Shown here piece by piece: positions 23,309 through 36,180 of a DNA stretch of 64,000 nt. The notes beneath the pieces were generated by a model. The model was given only the letters and a program-made list of their open reading frames with translations, had not been told where the DNA came from and searched no databases. The stretch is taken from positions 12,159,902-12,223,901 of the forward strand of contig JANVCC010000106.1 of the NCBI GenBank assembly GCA_025345505.1, read 5' to 3'. Position numbers and translations under genes: made by a program. This DNA is from Todiramphus chloris collaris. Taxonomy: Eukaryota; Chordata; Aves; Coraciiformes; Alcedinidae. Positions within the stretch are counted from its first letter, which is position 1. Every line of letters starts with the position of its first letter.

Positions 23309-26300
23309 CTCTTGCAGTATCTGGTATACACTGTCTTGGGCACACTGGAAGCCAGGCGAGGCTGTAGAAGGAGTAAAACGAGGAGGGTGAGGGAGTGGAA
23401 ATTTGTTACCTGTAAGGACTTAATGCAGTAAACAAGATTGGTTCACAGATTTTCTGGTAATTATGACAAGAGTGTAGTTTTAGGGTCACCTAGCCCAACA
23501 AGACTGAAGTTCTTGATTGAAGACAAGCCTTGCAGTGAATATGCCCTCAATTGATAGAAACATTAAGGATATTTGCCAACTCAAGTACTTTAATGCTACT
23601 TCAGTAACCCAGAAGGTTTACAGAAAATATCTGGATCAATAAAGCAGGCATCTAAGCCTTTGTAAAGCTTTCCCAGTTTTCAGACTAGTAGTTCCAATTC
23701 ATGATGCAGTGTTTTCCACCAAGCGCCAAGAGTACATGTGAGAGTTGGAGAGGTTTGTGAGTTAGGTCTGTTTTCCAGATACTCTAGGTACTGGAAATTT
23801 TGCCTATATTTACAATCCTTTTATATTTGCCTCCATTTATTTGAACAACTTTTCAGCAAAGGAGACCTTGTCATCTGTTTCCTTTAATTATTATACAAAT
23901 ATGCACACACATCTACTGTTCTTATTCCCTTTTTTTGGTTTTTTTCACAGATCATTAACCTTTGTCATTTACAGTGGTTCTAGCAGAAACTGTGTACATC
24001 ATGTCTCAACTTTACTACAGTCTGAAATATGAGATGAAATTACACATCAGACAGTTTGCATGTATATAAACACCACAGCCTATAAGTTAAATCACAGAGG
24101 GAAATAGATAGATTTTAATGTTGACTATTCCTTAGGTAAAAACCATAGGTTTTTACGGGGTATTTTAGGATTTTCTTTTGTGTTATTTACTTTTTCAGTC
24201 TCCCTGATAAGGAAATGTGTATATCCTTTATGCCTGCATGTAGTTACAGCTAGTGTCACTGCACTTAACAATGTAGGAAGACCCATCAATTACATTTTTC
24301 AATGGATCCACACTAATGCTGCCGCACTCAGATTTTTGCACCCCACTGTTAGCATGCAGAGTTGATTGTCAGTCCTCCAAGTGTCATTTGCAGGTTAAAC
24401 TGACTATAATCTAATTACATCTTTCTGGAAGATGGGGGGGCATAGATAAAAATGCCTAGATCACGTAACTTGTGGCAGCTCTCTGCTGTCTTCAAGAATG
24501 GTTATTAATTTTTAACTCTTTGCCTTTCCTCCTTAACTTTTCTAAAGGTCAGTAATGAGGGTACTACTTACATCAGCAAAGTGTCTGTCTTGTTTATTTT
24601 GTTGCATATATGGTTTGGGTTTTTTTTTTTTTGTTTGTTTGGGTTTTTTTAACATTTTATTAATGGTATAGGGAAATATAATTTGAATGATGATTTTGTA
24701 ATTTTTGGGTCTCTGGGAATGAAGGATAGGGGAGGTGAGTTTCTCTGGAATCTCCTGGTGATGTCCTAGGCAGAGATCATACACAGGTTTACCCCAAAAC
24801 AAACCTCATCTTTCATTTCCCCCTGCTTTACCCTCTTTACTGGCAACAAAGCACTTCTCTAGATACTATAAGTATTAGATCCACAAGGAGAAGGTGCCTT
24901 GCCTTTCTAGGTGCCAAAGCCTAACACATAAATGAACCATAATTTGTTGTCCTGCACCTAACTATGGACTATGTTTAATTTTGTTGGTGTCCATGACTCA
25001 CTTAGCAGAACTCTCTCATTATTTACAGTTCTGCTTCAAGTTATGCCTAGAAAATCTCTGCAGGCTAGGCAGCTGGAGCCTAATGTCAGAATCTATAAAC
25101 CTCACAAAACTACTTACTTCACCTTCAGATCCTGCTCTGAGAAATTCCAAACCATGTTTACAGGACCAGATCCTCTACAAAATGAAGGACTACTGTTAAG
25201 TGGCTCACACAAGCCGTGAAAGATATGCAGAGAGAGCCGTCCTCTGTTGGAGACAATGTGGGCTGCTGCTTCCCTGCCCCTCTATAAACTCTTCTACCAT
25301 TCATTTTTTATACAATGAAAAGATCATCTCTTAAATCCAATTGGCTTGGATAGAAATGTTGTTACAGCTGGCTGTAAATAAAATCTTTGGTCCACTGTCA
25401 ATCTGGACATGTTTCCAACATGTTGAATAGAGAGAAGTTGTTCGGTGCTGACCACCTTTCCAATTAATGGAAAGAAAGTCTATGAGGGCAGTAGGTGTTA
25501 GAGAGGAATCTGAAATGTGCTTTGTGTATCCAGGCTAAGTCCTTCTCTGACAAACAAGTTGTGCAAAAACTGAGATAAATGAAGAGGACATCTCCTTAGC
25601 CAGACTCCAAGAGGAATTACTTTCTTGTCTGTTTATTACAGAGCACCTACAATGATGGGATCTTTTTTTTTTTCCAGTGTATATTTGATATTGATACTTG
25701 TTTAACTCTTTCTTATGCTGCAGTTTCTCCTTTCAAATGAATTTACTAATTTCAGGATGTTTTGGGTTTTTTTTAATATTTAATTACAATTAAGTGAATT
25801 GATTTATACATAGCACTTGTAATAATTTTCAAGCAGATGAGAGAAAGGCTTAGAAAGGACTTTCAAAGTGTCAATTCACTCTAGGATATAAACACTGGAT
25901 GATGACTTCTGCATTGATGAATAAATCAGTCTGCAACACCATAAAATAAATTTTGCTTCATGTTGTTCATAAAACACTTAATATAAACAATCTGTATTTA
26001 AAACAGAAAGCTTTGTTTTCTGGCAATGAAGGTCAGCAGATTGTAACCATAAGCAATAGAGATTTGTTGCTTGCTTTTATTTAGTGGAATACATATATTT
26101 CTTCTTACATTAGCTGATCCACATCTGATTTAGAGATTCATAGCATGATCTCGCACTGTGTTTTGGGTATATTTATAGTACAATTTTCCCACTTAAATAT
26201 AAATTAATTATCTTTTATATTACAATATTATCCTTAGGCCCTCAAGGCTGCTAGTTCAGCACAAATTTATAATGTAAAAAATGATACATTCTAAAAGAGG

Positions 26301-27182
26301 TTACTGTTATTATATGTAAATCTATAAGACAAAGAATGTCTAGAGAGGCATTATCGTCTCCATTAGTTTCTCATCCTTGTTTCAGGTAGGAAACCTGAAT
26401 TTTTCCATGATTCTTAGAGAATTTCATGCAAGAGACTGGGGATTCAGCCAAAAATGTCTCAAATTTCAGACCATGTCCATTAACAATCAGTTATAACAAG
26501 TCTACACAGGTATTGATATTGAGTGTATGTAAATATGTATAAATAACAATAAAGCAGAGCAGTAACATTCTAGAATAAAGAGATTACTTTGACATTTTTA
26601 ATCTCAAAGCCTAGAATCTAAAATGTGCTTTCTGCCATTTTATAATTATTAAAGTTCAAGATAAAAGTTCAAGTTATATTTCTAGGGTGGAGATCTGAGT
26701 TAACAAAACTCAGAGCCTTGCAGAAATAGACTATATTCCTAAATTTAGCAGTCTTCCAAACTCTTAAGTATATGTACAGTATGTAGGCTTTCCTGAAAGC
26801 ATTTGCTATGGTATCAGCGAGTGATGATGATATCCACTGGTGACGTTGAAAACATTTTCAGGTGCTGCTGTAATTTTTACTAATGATTATTAAATGCATT
26901 GGGGAGAATTTTTGTTTTGTCCTGGCTTTGAGCTAGTGTGCTGTCTTGATGAGGCCCACAGTCCTGCTGCAGGGAAGCAGGGAAGTCCCTGTCCTGAGCA
27001 TTTCACCCCATGCAGCAGGCTTCCAGGTGAGTCCCAGTCTCCACTGTCTCTTGTGGGGTTTGGGCTCTGGCATCCCTGGGGCATGATGGGAGGCACTTTG
27101 CCTCCCTGGACTGCTCAGGTCATGTCTCTAGAAAGCTACATAGGATGGGGATGGGAAGCTCCAGTTATTTGACAATCTTCAT
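23309..27182. other. AT-rich non-coding DNA, nothing recognised
   Basis: No frame longer than about 92 codons and no recognisable repeat. The DNA is AT-rich and free of the LTR and CR1 patterns seen on either side. Confidence 0.5.
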
Positions 27183-28895
27183 ACAATCATAGAATGTTAG
27201 GGGTAGGAAGGGACCTCAAGTCCACCCCCCTGCCAAAGCAGGATCACCTAGGGCATGTCACTCAGGAATGCATCCAGGTGGGTTTTGAAAGTCTCTAGAG
27301 CAGCTGACTCAACAACCTCTCTGGGCAGCCTGTTCCAGTGCTCTGTCACCCTCACAGTAAAGAAGTTTGTCCTTATCTTGAGGTGGAACCTCCTATGCTC
27401 AAGTTTATACCCATTGTTCCTTGTCCTATTGCTGGGCACTACAGAAAAGAGATTGGCTCCTTCCATTTGACACCCACCCTTCAGATATTCATAGATATTA
27501 TTAATAAGGTCCCCTCTCAGTCTTCTCAAGAATAAACAGCCCCAGTTCCCTCAGTCTTTCTTCATAGGTGAGATGCTCAAGTCCCTTAATCATCCTCGTA
27601 GATCTCAGTTGGACTCTTTCCAGTAGATCCATGTCTCTCTTAAATTGGGAAGCCCAAAACTGGACACAGTTATTCCAGGTGTGGTCTCACAAGGGCAAAG
27701 TAGAGGGGGAGGAGGACCTCCCTACACCTGCTAGACAGTTTTCTTATTGCACCCCAGGATGCGATTGGCCTTTCTGTCTGCAAGGGTACATTGTTGTCCC
27801 ATGGATAACTTGCTATCCACTAGGACTCCAAGGTCTTTCTCAGTGGTGCTGCTTTCCATCAGGTTAACCCCTAATTTCTACTGCTGCCTGGTGTTATTCC
27901 TCCCCAGATGCAGGACTCTACACTTGTCCTTATTGAACATCATGATGTTCATCTTCACCCAGCTCTTTAGCCTGCTGAAATCTTGTCAGATAGCAGCACA
28001 GCCTTCTGATGGGTCAGCCACCCCTTCCAGTTTCGTATCATCAGCAAATTTGCTGAGGGTACACTTCATCCCCTCATCCAGGTCGCTGATGAAGATACCA
28101 AACGGAACTGGACCGAGTACTGATCCCTGGGGAACACCACTAGCCACAGACGTCCAGTGTGACTCCGTGCTGAACTCTGTTGTTGAGCCAGTTTCCAATC
28201 CACCTCACAGACCAATCATCTATGTCATATTTCTTGAGTTTTTCTAGAAGGATGTTATGGGAGACAGTATCAAAAGCCTTACTGAAGTCATGGTAAATGA
28301 CATCTGTGCTCTCCCTTCATCTACCCATTTGGTCATGGCTTCATAGAAGGATATCAGATTAGTCAAGCAGGATTTCCCTTTGGTAAATCCATGCTGTCTA
28401 CTCCTGATAACCTTCTTCCATGTGGTTAGAGTTGGCCTCCAGAATGCGCTTCTCCATCACCTTTCCAGGGATGGACATGAGGCTGACCAGTCTGTAGTTG
28501 CCTGGGTCTTCTCTATTGCCCTTTTTGAAGACTGGAGTGACATAGGCTTTCTTGCAGTCATAAGGCACCTCTCCTGTTCTCCATGATTTTTCAAAAATGA
28601 TGGAGAGCATCTCAGCAACAGTGTCAGCCAGCTCTTTCAGCACACGTGGATGCACCCCACTGGGGCCTGTGGATTCGTGCATTTTCAGTTTATCCCAGTG
28701 ATCCCTTACCCAGTCCTGACTGAATAGCAAAGTGTCTTCCCCTCTCCAGTTCTGCTCTCTTACAGTGACTGGGGTTCCTGAGGGCCGGTTTTGGGAATAA
28801 CGACTGAGGCAAAGAAGGCATTCAGCATCTCTGACATCTCTGCATCCTCTGTTACTGTATCTCCCACCTCATTTAAATAGTACTTTTCCTATCCA
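27183..28895 (-). mobile_element. 5'-truncated CR1 LINE
   Basis: Read on the minus strand it starts inside ORF2 at EVGDTVTEDAEMSEM (about 28880) and runs through the RT to the C-terminal domain and the 3' UTR, ending near 27183 with a CR1-type end (ACATTCTATGATTGT). CR1 is the dominant bird LINE and usually inserts 5'-truncated copies, as here. Stops and frame changes interrupt the ORF, so it is an old dead copy. Confidence 0.92.
27248..28730 (-). pseudogene. CR1 ORF2 reverse transcriptase remnant
   Basis: Three open pieces in order on the minus strand make up ORF2. 28398-28730 holds the RT fingers, with GPSGVHPRVLKELA and VTPVFKKGNREDPGNYR. 27986-28198 holds [10 protein letters not shown] and the catalytic block KFADDTKL. 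27248-27529 holds the C-terminal domain with [13 protein letters not shown] copies the LINE RNA at a nicked target. The catalytic Asp pair is still readable but the gene is broken by stops and frameshifts between the pieces. Confidence 0.9.
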
Positions 28896-29276
28896 TCTTC
28901 AGTAGCCACAGGAAAGCTTAAAAGACATAGATTTCAGTCTAATCAGAACAATATCTGTAAAGAAGAAAGGAGATGGCCTGCACCATGGCAACCTTGGATC
29001 TCTGATTTTTATACCACAAATCAGTGTCTTGTTTACAACTGAGATGATTAAACTTTACCCATCTATTTTAATACATCCTCACTAATAGTTTCACAGAAAT
29101 CAGCATGAGTAATAATATGTCAGGTGGAGATGTGTGTTTCTGTGAGAAGAGGTCAGAAAACTTATAGGTTAAAATTTTTCTTAGAGCAACTTCAAATGTG
29201 GACTGTTTTATTTTGTTGAGAGGGTAAGGCTGATAAAGACCTATTCCAGGTTTCAGTTAATAAATTCCTGATTAAT
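28896..29276. other. Non-coding DNA, nothing recognised
   Basis: Short AT-rich segment between two CR1 pieces; no feature seen. Confidence 0.5.
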
Positions 29277-29345
29277 CACAGAATCATAGAATACCTTGGG
29301 CTGGAAGGGACCTCTAAAAGTCTTCTTGTCCAACCCCCATTGAAG
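29277..29345 (-). mobile_element. CR1 3'-end scrap
   Basis: About 70 bp match the inverse of a CR1 3' end: ATCACAGAATCATAGAAT, then GGGCTGGAAGGGACCTC and a short tail. It is the last part of a CR1 copy with severe 5' truncation. Confidence 0.85.
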
Positions 29346-30225
29346 AGAACCTTGGCATGATGCAAAATGAAAGAAGCAGTAATGCCTTCTGTTGTAGTTT
29401 CCGGCATAGTGTCAATATTTAATTTCAGATTATGCAACATATCACTCGTATACAGTAGTTAACTTTTGGGGATTTTTCACAAGTAACATATGAAGGAAAT
29501 TATTACTATTGAGGTCTCTTTTAAGAGAAGAAGAAGATTTGCAGGGAAATAATTTATACCAATCAATTGTCACATTCTGGTTGTCTGAGATAGAATATAG
29601 ATGAGATTATATATCCTGCAAAACTGCCGGACAGAAACACTTGTTTTGTCTTATTTTCACAAATAAAGCTCTAAATTTGAATACTTTAACATAATCTATC
29701 TGAGCAGTTTCTAACTCTGAAAAATTGTTAATGAGAAAAAGGGAAACCACCAGGAAGGTGGAAGGAAATTGGTGGTGTTAAAAATCACACTTGCTGGAAA
29801 CTGAGTATCTGAAGTCCTCAGGGTTTTTCTAACTGTAACCAGCTGGTGTTGGTGAACTAGTGATATGAATGTCCTCCACTGTGCAGAAATTCAAATACAG
29901 CTTTGCAGTTGCTGGACTGCAGCCAACCAGCAGCTGCTTAACAGGAAGTCTCTTGTACTACTTTCCAACCCTTTAGAAAGTCCTGCCATCCTTAATGTTA
30001 GAGACTCGGTTAGGGCTAATTTTAGGTGTTTGATGAGCCATGGTTTTCTTTTCATTTGCTCATGGGGACTGTAAATTGCTAATGATGTGCAGCAGAAATT
30101 AATTATAGCTAATTATTCCCTTGCAGCCACAGCTCAAATTTTCTTTTAGCACAGTGTGTGCATGCAGGTTAAATGAAGTCCGAATCTCATAGTAATCTCT
30201 TAATAATCTCACTTTTTCAACTGCT
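29346..30225. other. Non-coding DNA, nothing recognised
   Basis: No coding or repeat pattern recognised. Confidence 0.5.
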
Positions 30226-30363
30226 TGTGATGTACAGTGGGGCAGATCATTAGGGGATAAGGAATGGAATCCAAATAAGGACTCTATACTTGGTACCCTG
30301 GGGAAAGCCAGTGACGATACACTGGGATGCCCCATAGGAGTCAAAGGGGAGTCACATAAGAGG

Positions 30364-31167
30364 ATGATTTGGCCAGCCCAGCTGAAGTGCCTTTGTACCA
30401 ATGCACAAAGTATGAGCAACAAACAGGGGGAGCTTGAAGCCATGGTGCTCCAAGAAAACTATGATATTGTGGCCATCACAGAAACATGGTGGGATTCCAC
30501 ACATAACTGGAATACCATAATTGAAGGCTACAAGCTTTTTAGGAGGAATAGACAGGGAAGGAGGGGAGGTGGAGTGACCCTATATGTTAGAGAATGTCAT
30601 GAGACATCAGAAATCAAGTACAGTGAAGATGGGGTTGAGTCACTTTGGATTAAGTTAAGGGCTAATAAGGCTGATACAGTTGTGGGAGTCTGCTATAGAC
30701 CCCCCAGTCAGAGCAGTGAGGTGGATGAAGCTTTTTATAAGCAGCTGAGAGAAATCTCACAGTCACTTGCTGTTGTGCTTGTTGGGGACTTTAAGCTCCC
30801 AGATGTCTGCTGGGAATACAACACAGCAGAGAGGGAACAATCCAAGAGGTTCCTGGAATGTATAGAGGACAGCTTTTTCACATAGCTGATAAATGAGCCA
30901 ACCAGGGAAGGAGCACTTCTGGACCTGCTCCTTGTGAACAGGGAAGAACTTGTGGGGGAGGTAAAGGTTGGAGGACGTCTAGGGCATAATGATTACGAGA
31001 TGATTGAGTTTTCAATTCTTAGGGAAACAAGGAAAGGGGTTAGTAAAACTGCCAGCTTAGACTTCTGGAGGGCAAACTTCGACTTGTTCAGGAGACTGAT
31101 TGACAAAGACCCTTGGGAGGCAGAGCTGAAGGATAGAGGAGTCCAGCAAGGCTGGACATACTTCTAG
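30364..31167 (+). pseudogene. CR1 ORF2 endonuclease domain remnant
   Basis: The APE-type endonuclease nicks target DNA. Frames 30364-30885 and 30934-31167 are joined across a TAG at 30886 and a short shift. Visible landmarks are TNAQSM, ITETWWD with the catalytic Glu, GGGVTLYVRE, GVCYRPP and GDFKLPD (Lys where Asn is normal). Near the end GHNDYEMIEF has Tyr where the catalytic His is expected. These losses show the domain is dead apart from the stops. Confidence 0.87.
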
Positions 31168-31182
31168 AGAACAGTCTTAAAG

Positions 31183-32325
31183 GTGCAGGAGCAGGCTGTC
31201 CCTTCCTGCCATAAAACAAGCAGGCAGGAAAAGAGACCGGCCTGGCTAAATAGGGACCTTTGGTTAGACCTCAAAAACAAAAGGAGAGTCTATGACCTTT
31301 GGAAGAGAGGACAGGTCTCTTATGTAGACTATAAAGATGTTGTGAAGCAATGCAGGGACAAGACGAGGAGGTCCAAAGCACAGCTTGAGTTTATCCTTGA
31401 TAAGGCTGTTAAGGATAATAAAAAATGTTTCTATAAATACATTAACAACAAAAGGAGAATTAGGGAAAATCTCCATCATTTATTGGATTCAGAGGGAAAC
31501 TTAGTGACAAAGGATGAGGAGAAGGTTGAGGTGCTTAACGCCTACTTTGCCTCAGTCTTCAGCAGTGAAATGAGCTATACCCTCAACCTCCAGCCTCATA
31601 AGCTGGGTGACAGGGAGGGAAAGCAGAATGAGGTCATCATGATTAAAGAGGAGGTGGTCACAGACCTTCTATGCCACTTGGATGCGCACAAATCTATGGG
31701 ACCAGATGGGTTACACCCGAGGGTGCTGAAAGAGCTGGCAGATGTGCTTGCCAAGCCACTTTCCATTATTTATCTGAAGTCCTGGCTAACTGGGGAGGTC
31801 CCAATAGACTGGAGGTTAGGAAATGTGACACCCATCTACAAGAAAGGCAGAAAGGAGGATCCAAGTAACTATAGACCTGTCAGTCTGACCTCGGTACCAG
31901 GGAAGGTCATGGAACAGATCATCCTGAGTGCTCTTACAAGTTGTATAGAGGGCAACCAGCAGATCAGGGCAAGTCAGCATGGGTTTAGGAAAGGCAGATC
32001 TTTCCTGAAAAACCTGATCTCCTTCTATGACAAGATGACCTGACTATTGGACGAGGGAAAGACTGTGGATGTGGTCTACCTGGACTTCCAGAAGGCTTTT
32101 GACACTGTTCCCCATGGATTTCTAATGGAAAAACTGTCTGCTCATGACCTGGATGAGAATACAATCTGCTGGATCAAGCACTGGATGGACGGATGGGCCC
32201 AGAGAGCCAACGGTACTAAATCCAGCTGGCGGCAGGTCACAAGTGGCGTTTCTCAGGGCTCAGTGCTGGGGCCGTTTCTATTTAACATATTTATTGATGA
32301 TCTTGATGAAGACATGGAGTCTATC
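31183..32325 (+). pseudogene. CR1 ORF2 reverse transcriptase, truncated before the catalytic block
   Basis: The frame 31183-32043 (286 codons) carries the linker and RT fingers, including KSMGPDGLHPRVLKELA, VTPIYKKGRKEDPSNYR and QHGFRKGRS. After one stop (32041-32043) the frame continues with [13 protein letters not shown], holding the first catalytic Asp, and [24 protein letters not shown]1 similarity then ends and unrelated sequence follows, so the FADD motif carrying the other catalytic Asp residues is absent. The long uninterrupted frame suggests a comparatively young copy. Confidence 0.9.
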
Positions 32326-32626
32326 ATCAGGAGGATGTCTGTATTTAAAGCCTAAAATGGGATTAAGGCCTTTCTTTGGGCACAGGTTCACTCTTTCCTC
32401 TGGGGTTTTAAGTAGGACAAGGTGAGATTGATACAGCTTCCAACTAAATATTTTGAGGGAGATTCTATTTATGAGGAGAACGGAGTATCTGACTTCATGC
32501 AAATTAAGGTCACAATAATACTCTATGTATACCATGAAAAATTACATTATTTTCTATGCAGTCTGAATAGAAACAGTTATTCTGCTGTTGAAAAGTATAA
32601 CCTGCAAAATTTAAAAGATGGAAATT

Positions 32627-32990
32627 TGTCGGAGACGGTGGGAGAATTACGGCACTCAATGTGAGCAATCACGCAATTCTCATTTTATTGTTAAGACCAA
32701 CACTCTTTTATACAGTTACTAATGAGGCTCATACATAGTGCAAAAGCAAGGTCATTATTGAGGCTATAAAAAGTCAGACCTGCCCAGTTGCTTATCTCTG
32801 TGGTCGTGCAGCTGGTGCAGCTCCTCATATCTTAGACCCCAGGCATCTTGTTGTTGTAGAACTCCCATTCTCAAGGAACAATCTGACCTTGCTATTCTGT
32901 TACACTATCTGTGTCCTGTGCCTGTGCAGCTCCTCGTCAGCAAGTCTCTGCATGGGAACGTGACCCTTACCCTATAGCCACTCTCCCACA
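32627..32990 (-). repeat. Solo LTR of the 57600 provirus family, 6-bp duplication
   Basis: On the minus strand it runs from TGTGGGAGAG to CTCCGACA, 364 bp. GAAATT flanks both sides (32621-32626 and 32991-32996), a perfect 6-bp target duplication as made by alpha/beta-type elements. It aligns along its full length with the 3' LTR at 57600-57962, roughly 95% identical by eye. A TATAAAAG box (minus strand, about 32707-32714) and an AATAAA signal near 32685 are visible. Confidence 0.95.
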
Positions 32991-32996
32991 GAAATT

Positions 32997-33379
32997 AATT
33001 ATATGAAGTGACTCCAGGATATGTGATGTTGAATTAGTAAGGAAAATGCAGTCATGTGTAATGTCAGAGCCCTCTTGGCAGTGAACGTGGCACTTTTTGG
33101 GGCAAGTCAACACAACCTGCTTTCTTTCATACAAAGCAACCCCAAGATGCTCTCCTTTCACTTAATAGCCCAGTGCTTAAAGGACTTCTGGAGTTTGCAA
33201 AGGTGCATTGAATTTTATCTCTCTCTGACTCTGAGCTGTGATTTTATTTAAAACAAGGTAATGATCTTTGAGATGGGAAGAGTTAGGTGGTTTTCTTAAT
33301 CTGTGGTAGAAGCATTATGTAAGTCAGTGAATATTTCTGTAGAGGAAACCTGGGACCACGAAAAGCTTTAAGGTACTGT
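32997..33379. other. Spacer between two solo LTRs, nothing recognised
   Basis: Short unannotated host sequence between insertions. Confidence 0.5.
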
Positions 33380-33384
33380 CATTT

Positions 33385-34097
33385 TGTCCTGGTTTGAGTG
33401 AAAACAGACCTAATTCTGTTCAGTAATTTTACTTCTCAGCTCGGTTCTTTTAATTAACTGCACTTTCTGAAGTTAGCAGCCTGTTTTCACAGACAGTGTC
33501 TGCTGCTAGCAGTGATAACACCTCATGTTTAGAGTTACTACCAAGGATTGGTATGCAGACCAAGGCCACTGCTGGGTCCTGTGTACCATGTTGGGGGGTG
33601 CAGAAAGTAAAAGGCTGCACCTTCAGGGAGGAGTGGACAGGACGGGTGACTCTAAACTGACCAGGGATGTATTCCATCCCATATACTCCATATTTGATCT
33701 AGAGCTGAGGGACCCGAAGGAGGACTCTGTCCGTTCTGCCTTCAATCCGATCTGTGTGTTCCTGAACCTGGTACCAGAATCCAGCTCCTGAACACAGCTC
33801 CCGTCTGCTGTGGGGCTCAGTCTGGGACTCCCTCAGTGCCTCCACAGCATCAGTGGTGATGGTGATGTAATTACCATCAGGGGGGTTGGGTTCGATACTG
33901 GTTTTGTATATATTTGTATATATTCCATTTTTATAATTACTAATTTCATTTTCACTAAAGCTGTTCTAGTTTCCTTTTCTAATCGCTAAGTCTCTCTCCC
34001 TTATTCCCTTTCTCTTTCTCCTCTGGGGAGGGAGCGGGGGTTAAAAGAGAGCGTCTGTTATAGGTTTAAGGGGCTGCCCTGACCCTAAACCATGACG
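33385..34097 (+). repeat. Solo LTR, TGTCCTGGTTT family, copy 1 (CATTT duplication)
   Basis: It starts TGTCCTGGTTTGAG and ends ACCATGACG (713 bp), with CATTT at 33380-33384 and 34098-34102. The ends form an imperfect terminal inverted repeat (TGTCCTGGTTT against TGTCATGGTTTAGGG). It aligns with 39916-40738 and, inverted, with 42595-43350. A 5-bp duplication fits ERV-L-type elements. No internal viral sequence is present. Confidence 0.94.
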
Positions 34098-34102
34098 CAT
34101 TT

Positions 34103-35191
34103 TGAAATAAAATCCTCATGGTGAATCTAGCCTCCTCTTGACTTTAAACCATCAAGTGCAAAGCTGGTTCTGCTTCTTTCACCTGTATCTCTCAAGTCCT
34201 CACGCAACTCATTTAATGTCAGTTGTTTTCTGGTGAGAACTGTGATAATCTTGTCTTCAATTCCATTCAAAGTTGCAGGTTAAAAATAATGTCTTTAGGA
34301 AATCTAATCCTTTTGACACAAATTATATAGCTAAAATATTCATTTATTGAAAAGCATGGTATTATTATCTGAACAGTGTGATAGCAAGAGCTGTTAATTC
34401 CCACATGCTTCTTAATGACACAAATTTGCTCTAGAGTTTGTTTCTGTGCAGCCAACTCTTCTTCACCCCACCATACATCTTCATTATAAACTGCAAAGAT
34501 CATGGAGAATGCATTAGTGCTCAGCATCATCTCTTGTAGTGGGGAAGGTACAAGTACCAGTCTCTTCATCAAAGGTTTTTCCACTGCTCTGTATCTCAGA
34601 AGGTATAATCACTCAGGCTGGTAGTAATTAGCTGTATGCTGAAACATCTCCTCTGCTCTGTCCAGCACCTTCTGCTCCTCCGTGAGGAACCTGAATGATG
34701 AGCCTCCTACTGAAGTGTGCTGAAGAGCATCTACGAGTAACTGTGTACTTTGAGAGCTCATCTGAAGGCTTTATTACAATTACTAAGGATCATTTGACTG
34801 TAAATGATGGCTCTCTTGCTATGAATCAATCAGTCATTAACTTTAGCAGTAACAGTGTGTTCTCACTATGCATTTCAAGAAGATTAATAAACAAGAGAAG
34901 AGTTGAGTCGAGTCCATTCTGCATGCTGTGATGTATTCCCATGTTAATGGATCCTGATAAACACAGTGACACTTCATTGTACTGTGAGAGATTTATGAAG
35001 GAACTACAGTGTGGGAGAGAAGGGGAAAGAGAAGCCTATGCTGATAAAGAAGCAAAGCCAGACAGAGAAATGGAAACAACATGCTTACATATACACATCT
35101 GAAAAGCAAGCATCTGACACATTCTAACGCAGCAATCACTTTCAATTTCTTCTGTCCTGTCACTGTGATTTTCCACAATTGTTGTTTTTTC
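34103..35191. other. Non-coding DNA, nothing recognised
   Basis: No gene or repeat seen before the LTR fragment at 35192. Confidence 0.5.
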
Positions 35192-35304
35192 CACATTTGT
35201 TGTCGATCAAATAGTCTCTTGGCGTTTGACTCCATTTTGAGTCTTAATTCTGTTCCCAAGAATACAATCAAAACCTCTCTCTGGTCCATGACCAGTGCAA
35301 GACA
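35192..35304 (+). repeat. Displaced U5 end of a split LTR (15852 family)
   Basis: It aligns with the last part of the 3' LTR at 22433-23303: TCAAATA, then TTTGACTCCATTT, TTCTGTTCCCA, CTCTGGTC and the final AAGACA. The next five bases are GCTAC (35305-35309), the reverse complement of the GTAGC after the other half at 36747-36751. It therefore belongs to the same insertion as the minus-strand body at 36180-36746. Confidence 0.87.
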
Positions 35305-35963
35305 GCTACTAGTGTCTCCTCCTAATTGAAGCTGCAAAGTTTGTCTGCTCCTGTGGCCAGCTGCAAAACTCAGAGTACAGGAACCCAGTGTTGTCTGATG
35401 TGCTTGTCATGTCTGTTTGCTTATTTACCACGAGTCATCAGGTAATGAAAAGCAAGCTGCTGTCAGTCCTCACAAATTTCTGTCTGCCATTGCAGGACTC
35501 CACTTCCCAACAAGGTACCAGTATTGCTGTGAGAATCAGCTGGCACGTGGCACTGATCCAGTGGCCAATCTGCCCCTGATCCCAGGGACTGTACATCATT
35601 CTCACCACACCTGCCAACTGGGTTGCCATGCCCTAAAGCAGAGATCCCCAACCATTCCTTGTTTCAAGAAGAAATCTTGTGCTTTGCATCTAACATTTTA
35701 TTTCTTTGACTTGTACTATTTTCAAGAATATTGTTGCAGTAAATATTTAAGAGCCTTACAGGTATCATGTTGGCCAGTACCACTGGTTGGGGACAGCTGG
35801 GCAAGAAGAATTTAAAAAACAAATTATGTTCAAGGTTTTTTTTTTGGTTTTTTTTTGGGTTTTTTTTTTTTGAGGGGAAAAGGACAGGTCAGAGTCATTT
35901 TATACACTGCCAGAAATCAGATTTCTGTTTCCTGATTTTCTCCTTATTATTAAAGAGTGTCAA

Positions 35964-35994
<31 letters not shown>

Positions 35995-36180
35995 GTGATA
36001 TACACAGGACTATACTTTGGCAATACACGAGCATATGCTGTTAACTATGGTCACTTAAAAAGTGGTCACTAAAAAGACACATCAAAAGTGATACTTTCAT
36101 GTACGTCCTTTTTTTTATTCCTCCTACTTTCTTTTTCTTCAACATACTGATGTTGATTGTTCCCAGGAAGATAACAGTGG
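35196..36180. other. Inferred inversion of about 1 kb with one breakpoint inside an LTR
   Basis: The U5 end of an LTR lies on the plus strand at the left edge and the U3-R body on the minus strand at the right edge. Their outer flanks are GCTAC and GTAGC. Inverting the segment between about 35196 and 36180 would bring U5 next to the LTR body and turn GCTAC into a second GTAGC copy, giving one normal solo LTR with a 5-bp duplication. The inside is otherwise unremarkable, with two T-rich runs (about 35838-35871 and 35967-35994). Confidence 0.75.
35967..35994. repeat. T28 homopolymer
   Basis: 28 consecutive T inside the inferred inverted segment; a possible assembly-error site. Confidence 0.95.

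Larger units (their letters stand above)
30226..32325 (+). mobile_element. CR1 LINE lacking its 3' end
   Basis: A CR1 ORF2 body in plus orientation runs from the start of the endonuclease domain to the middle of the RT, where CR1 similarity stops at about 32325, just before the catalytic FADD block. The remaining RT, the C-terminal domain and the 3' UTR are absent. The start near 30226 is approximate. Retrotransposition truncates the 5' end, so loss of the 3' end needs a later deletion, recombination or an assembly join. Confidence 0.88.

Noticed and set aside
27747-28247. 166-codon plus-strand frame
   Set aside because: It is antisense to CR1 ORF2, whose PQGSVLGP and FADD motifs are on the minus strand.
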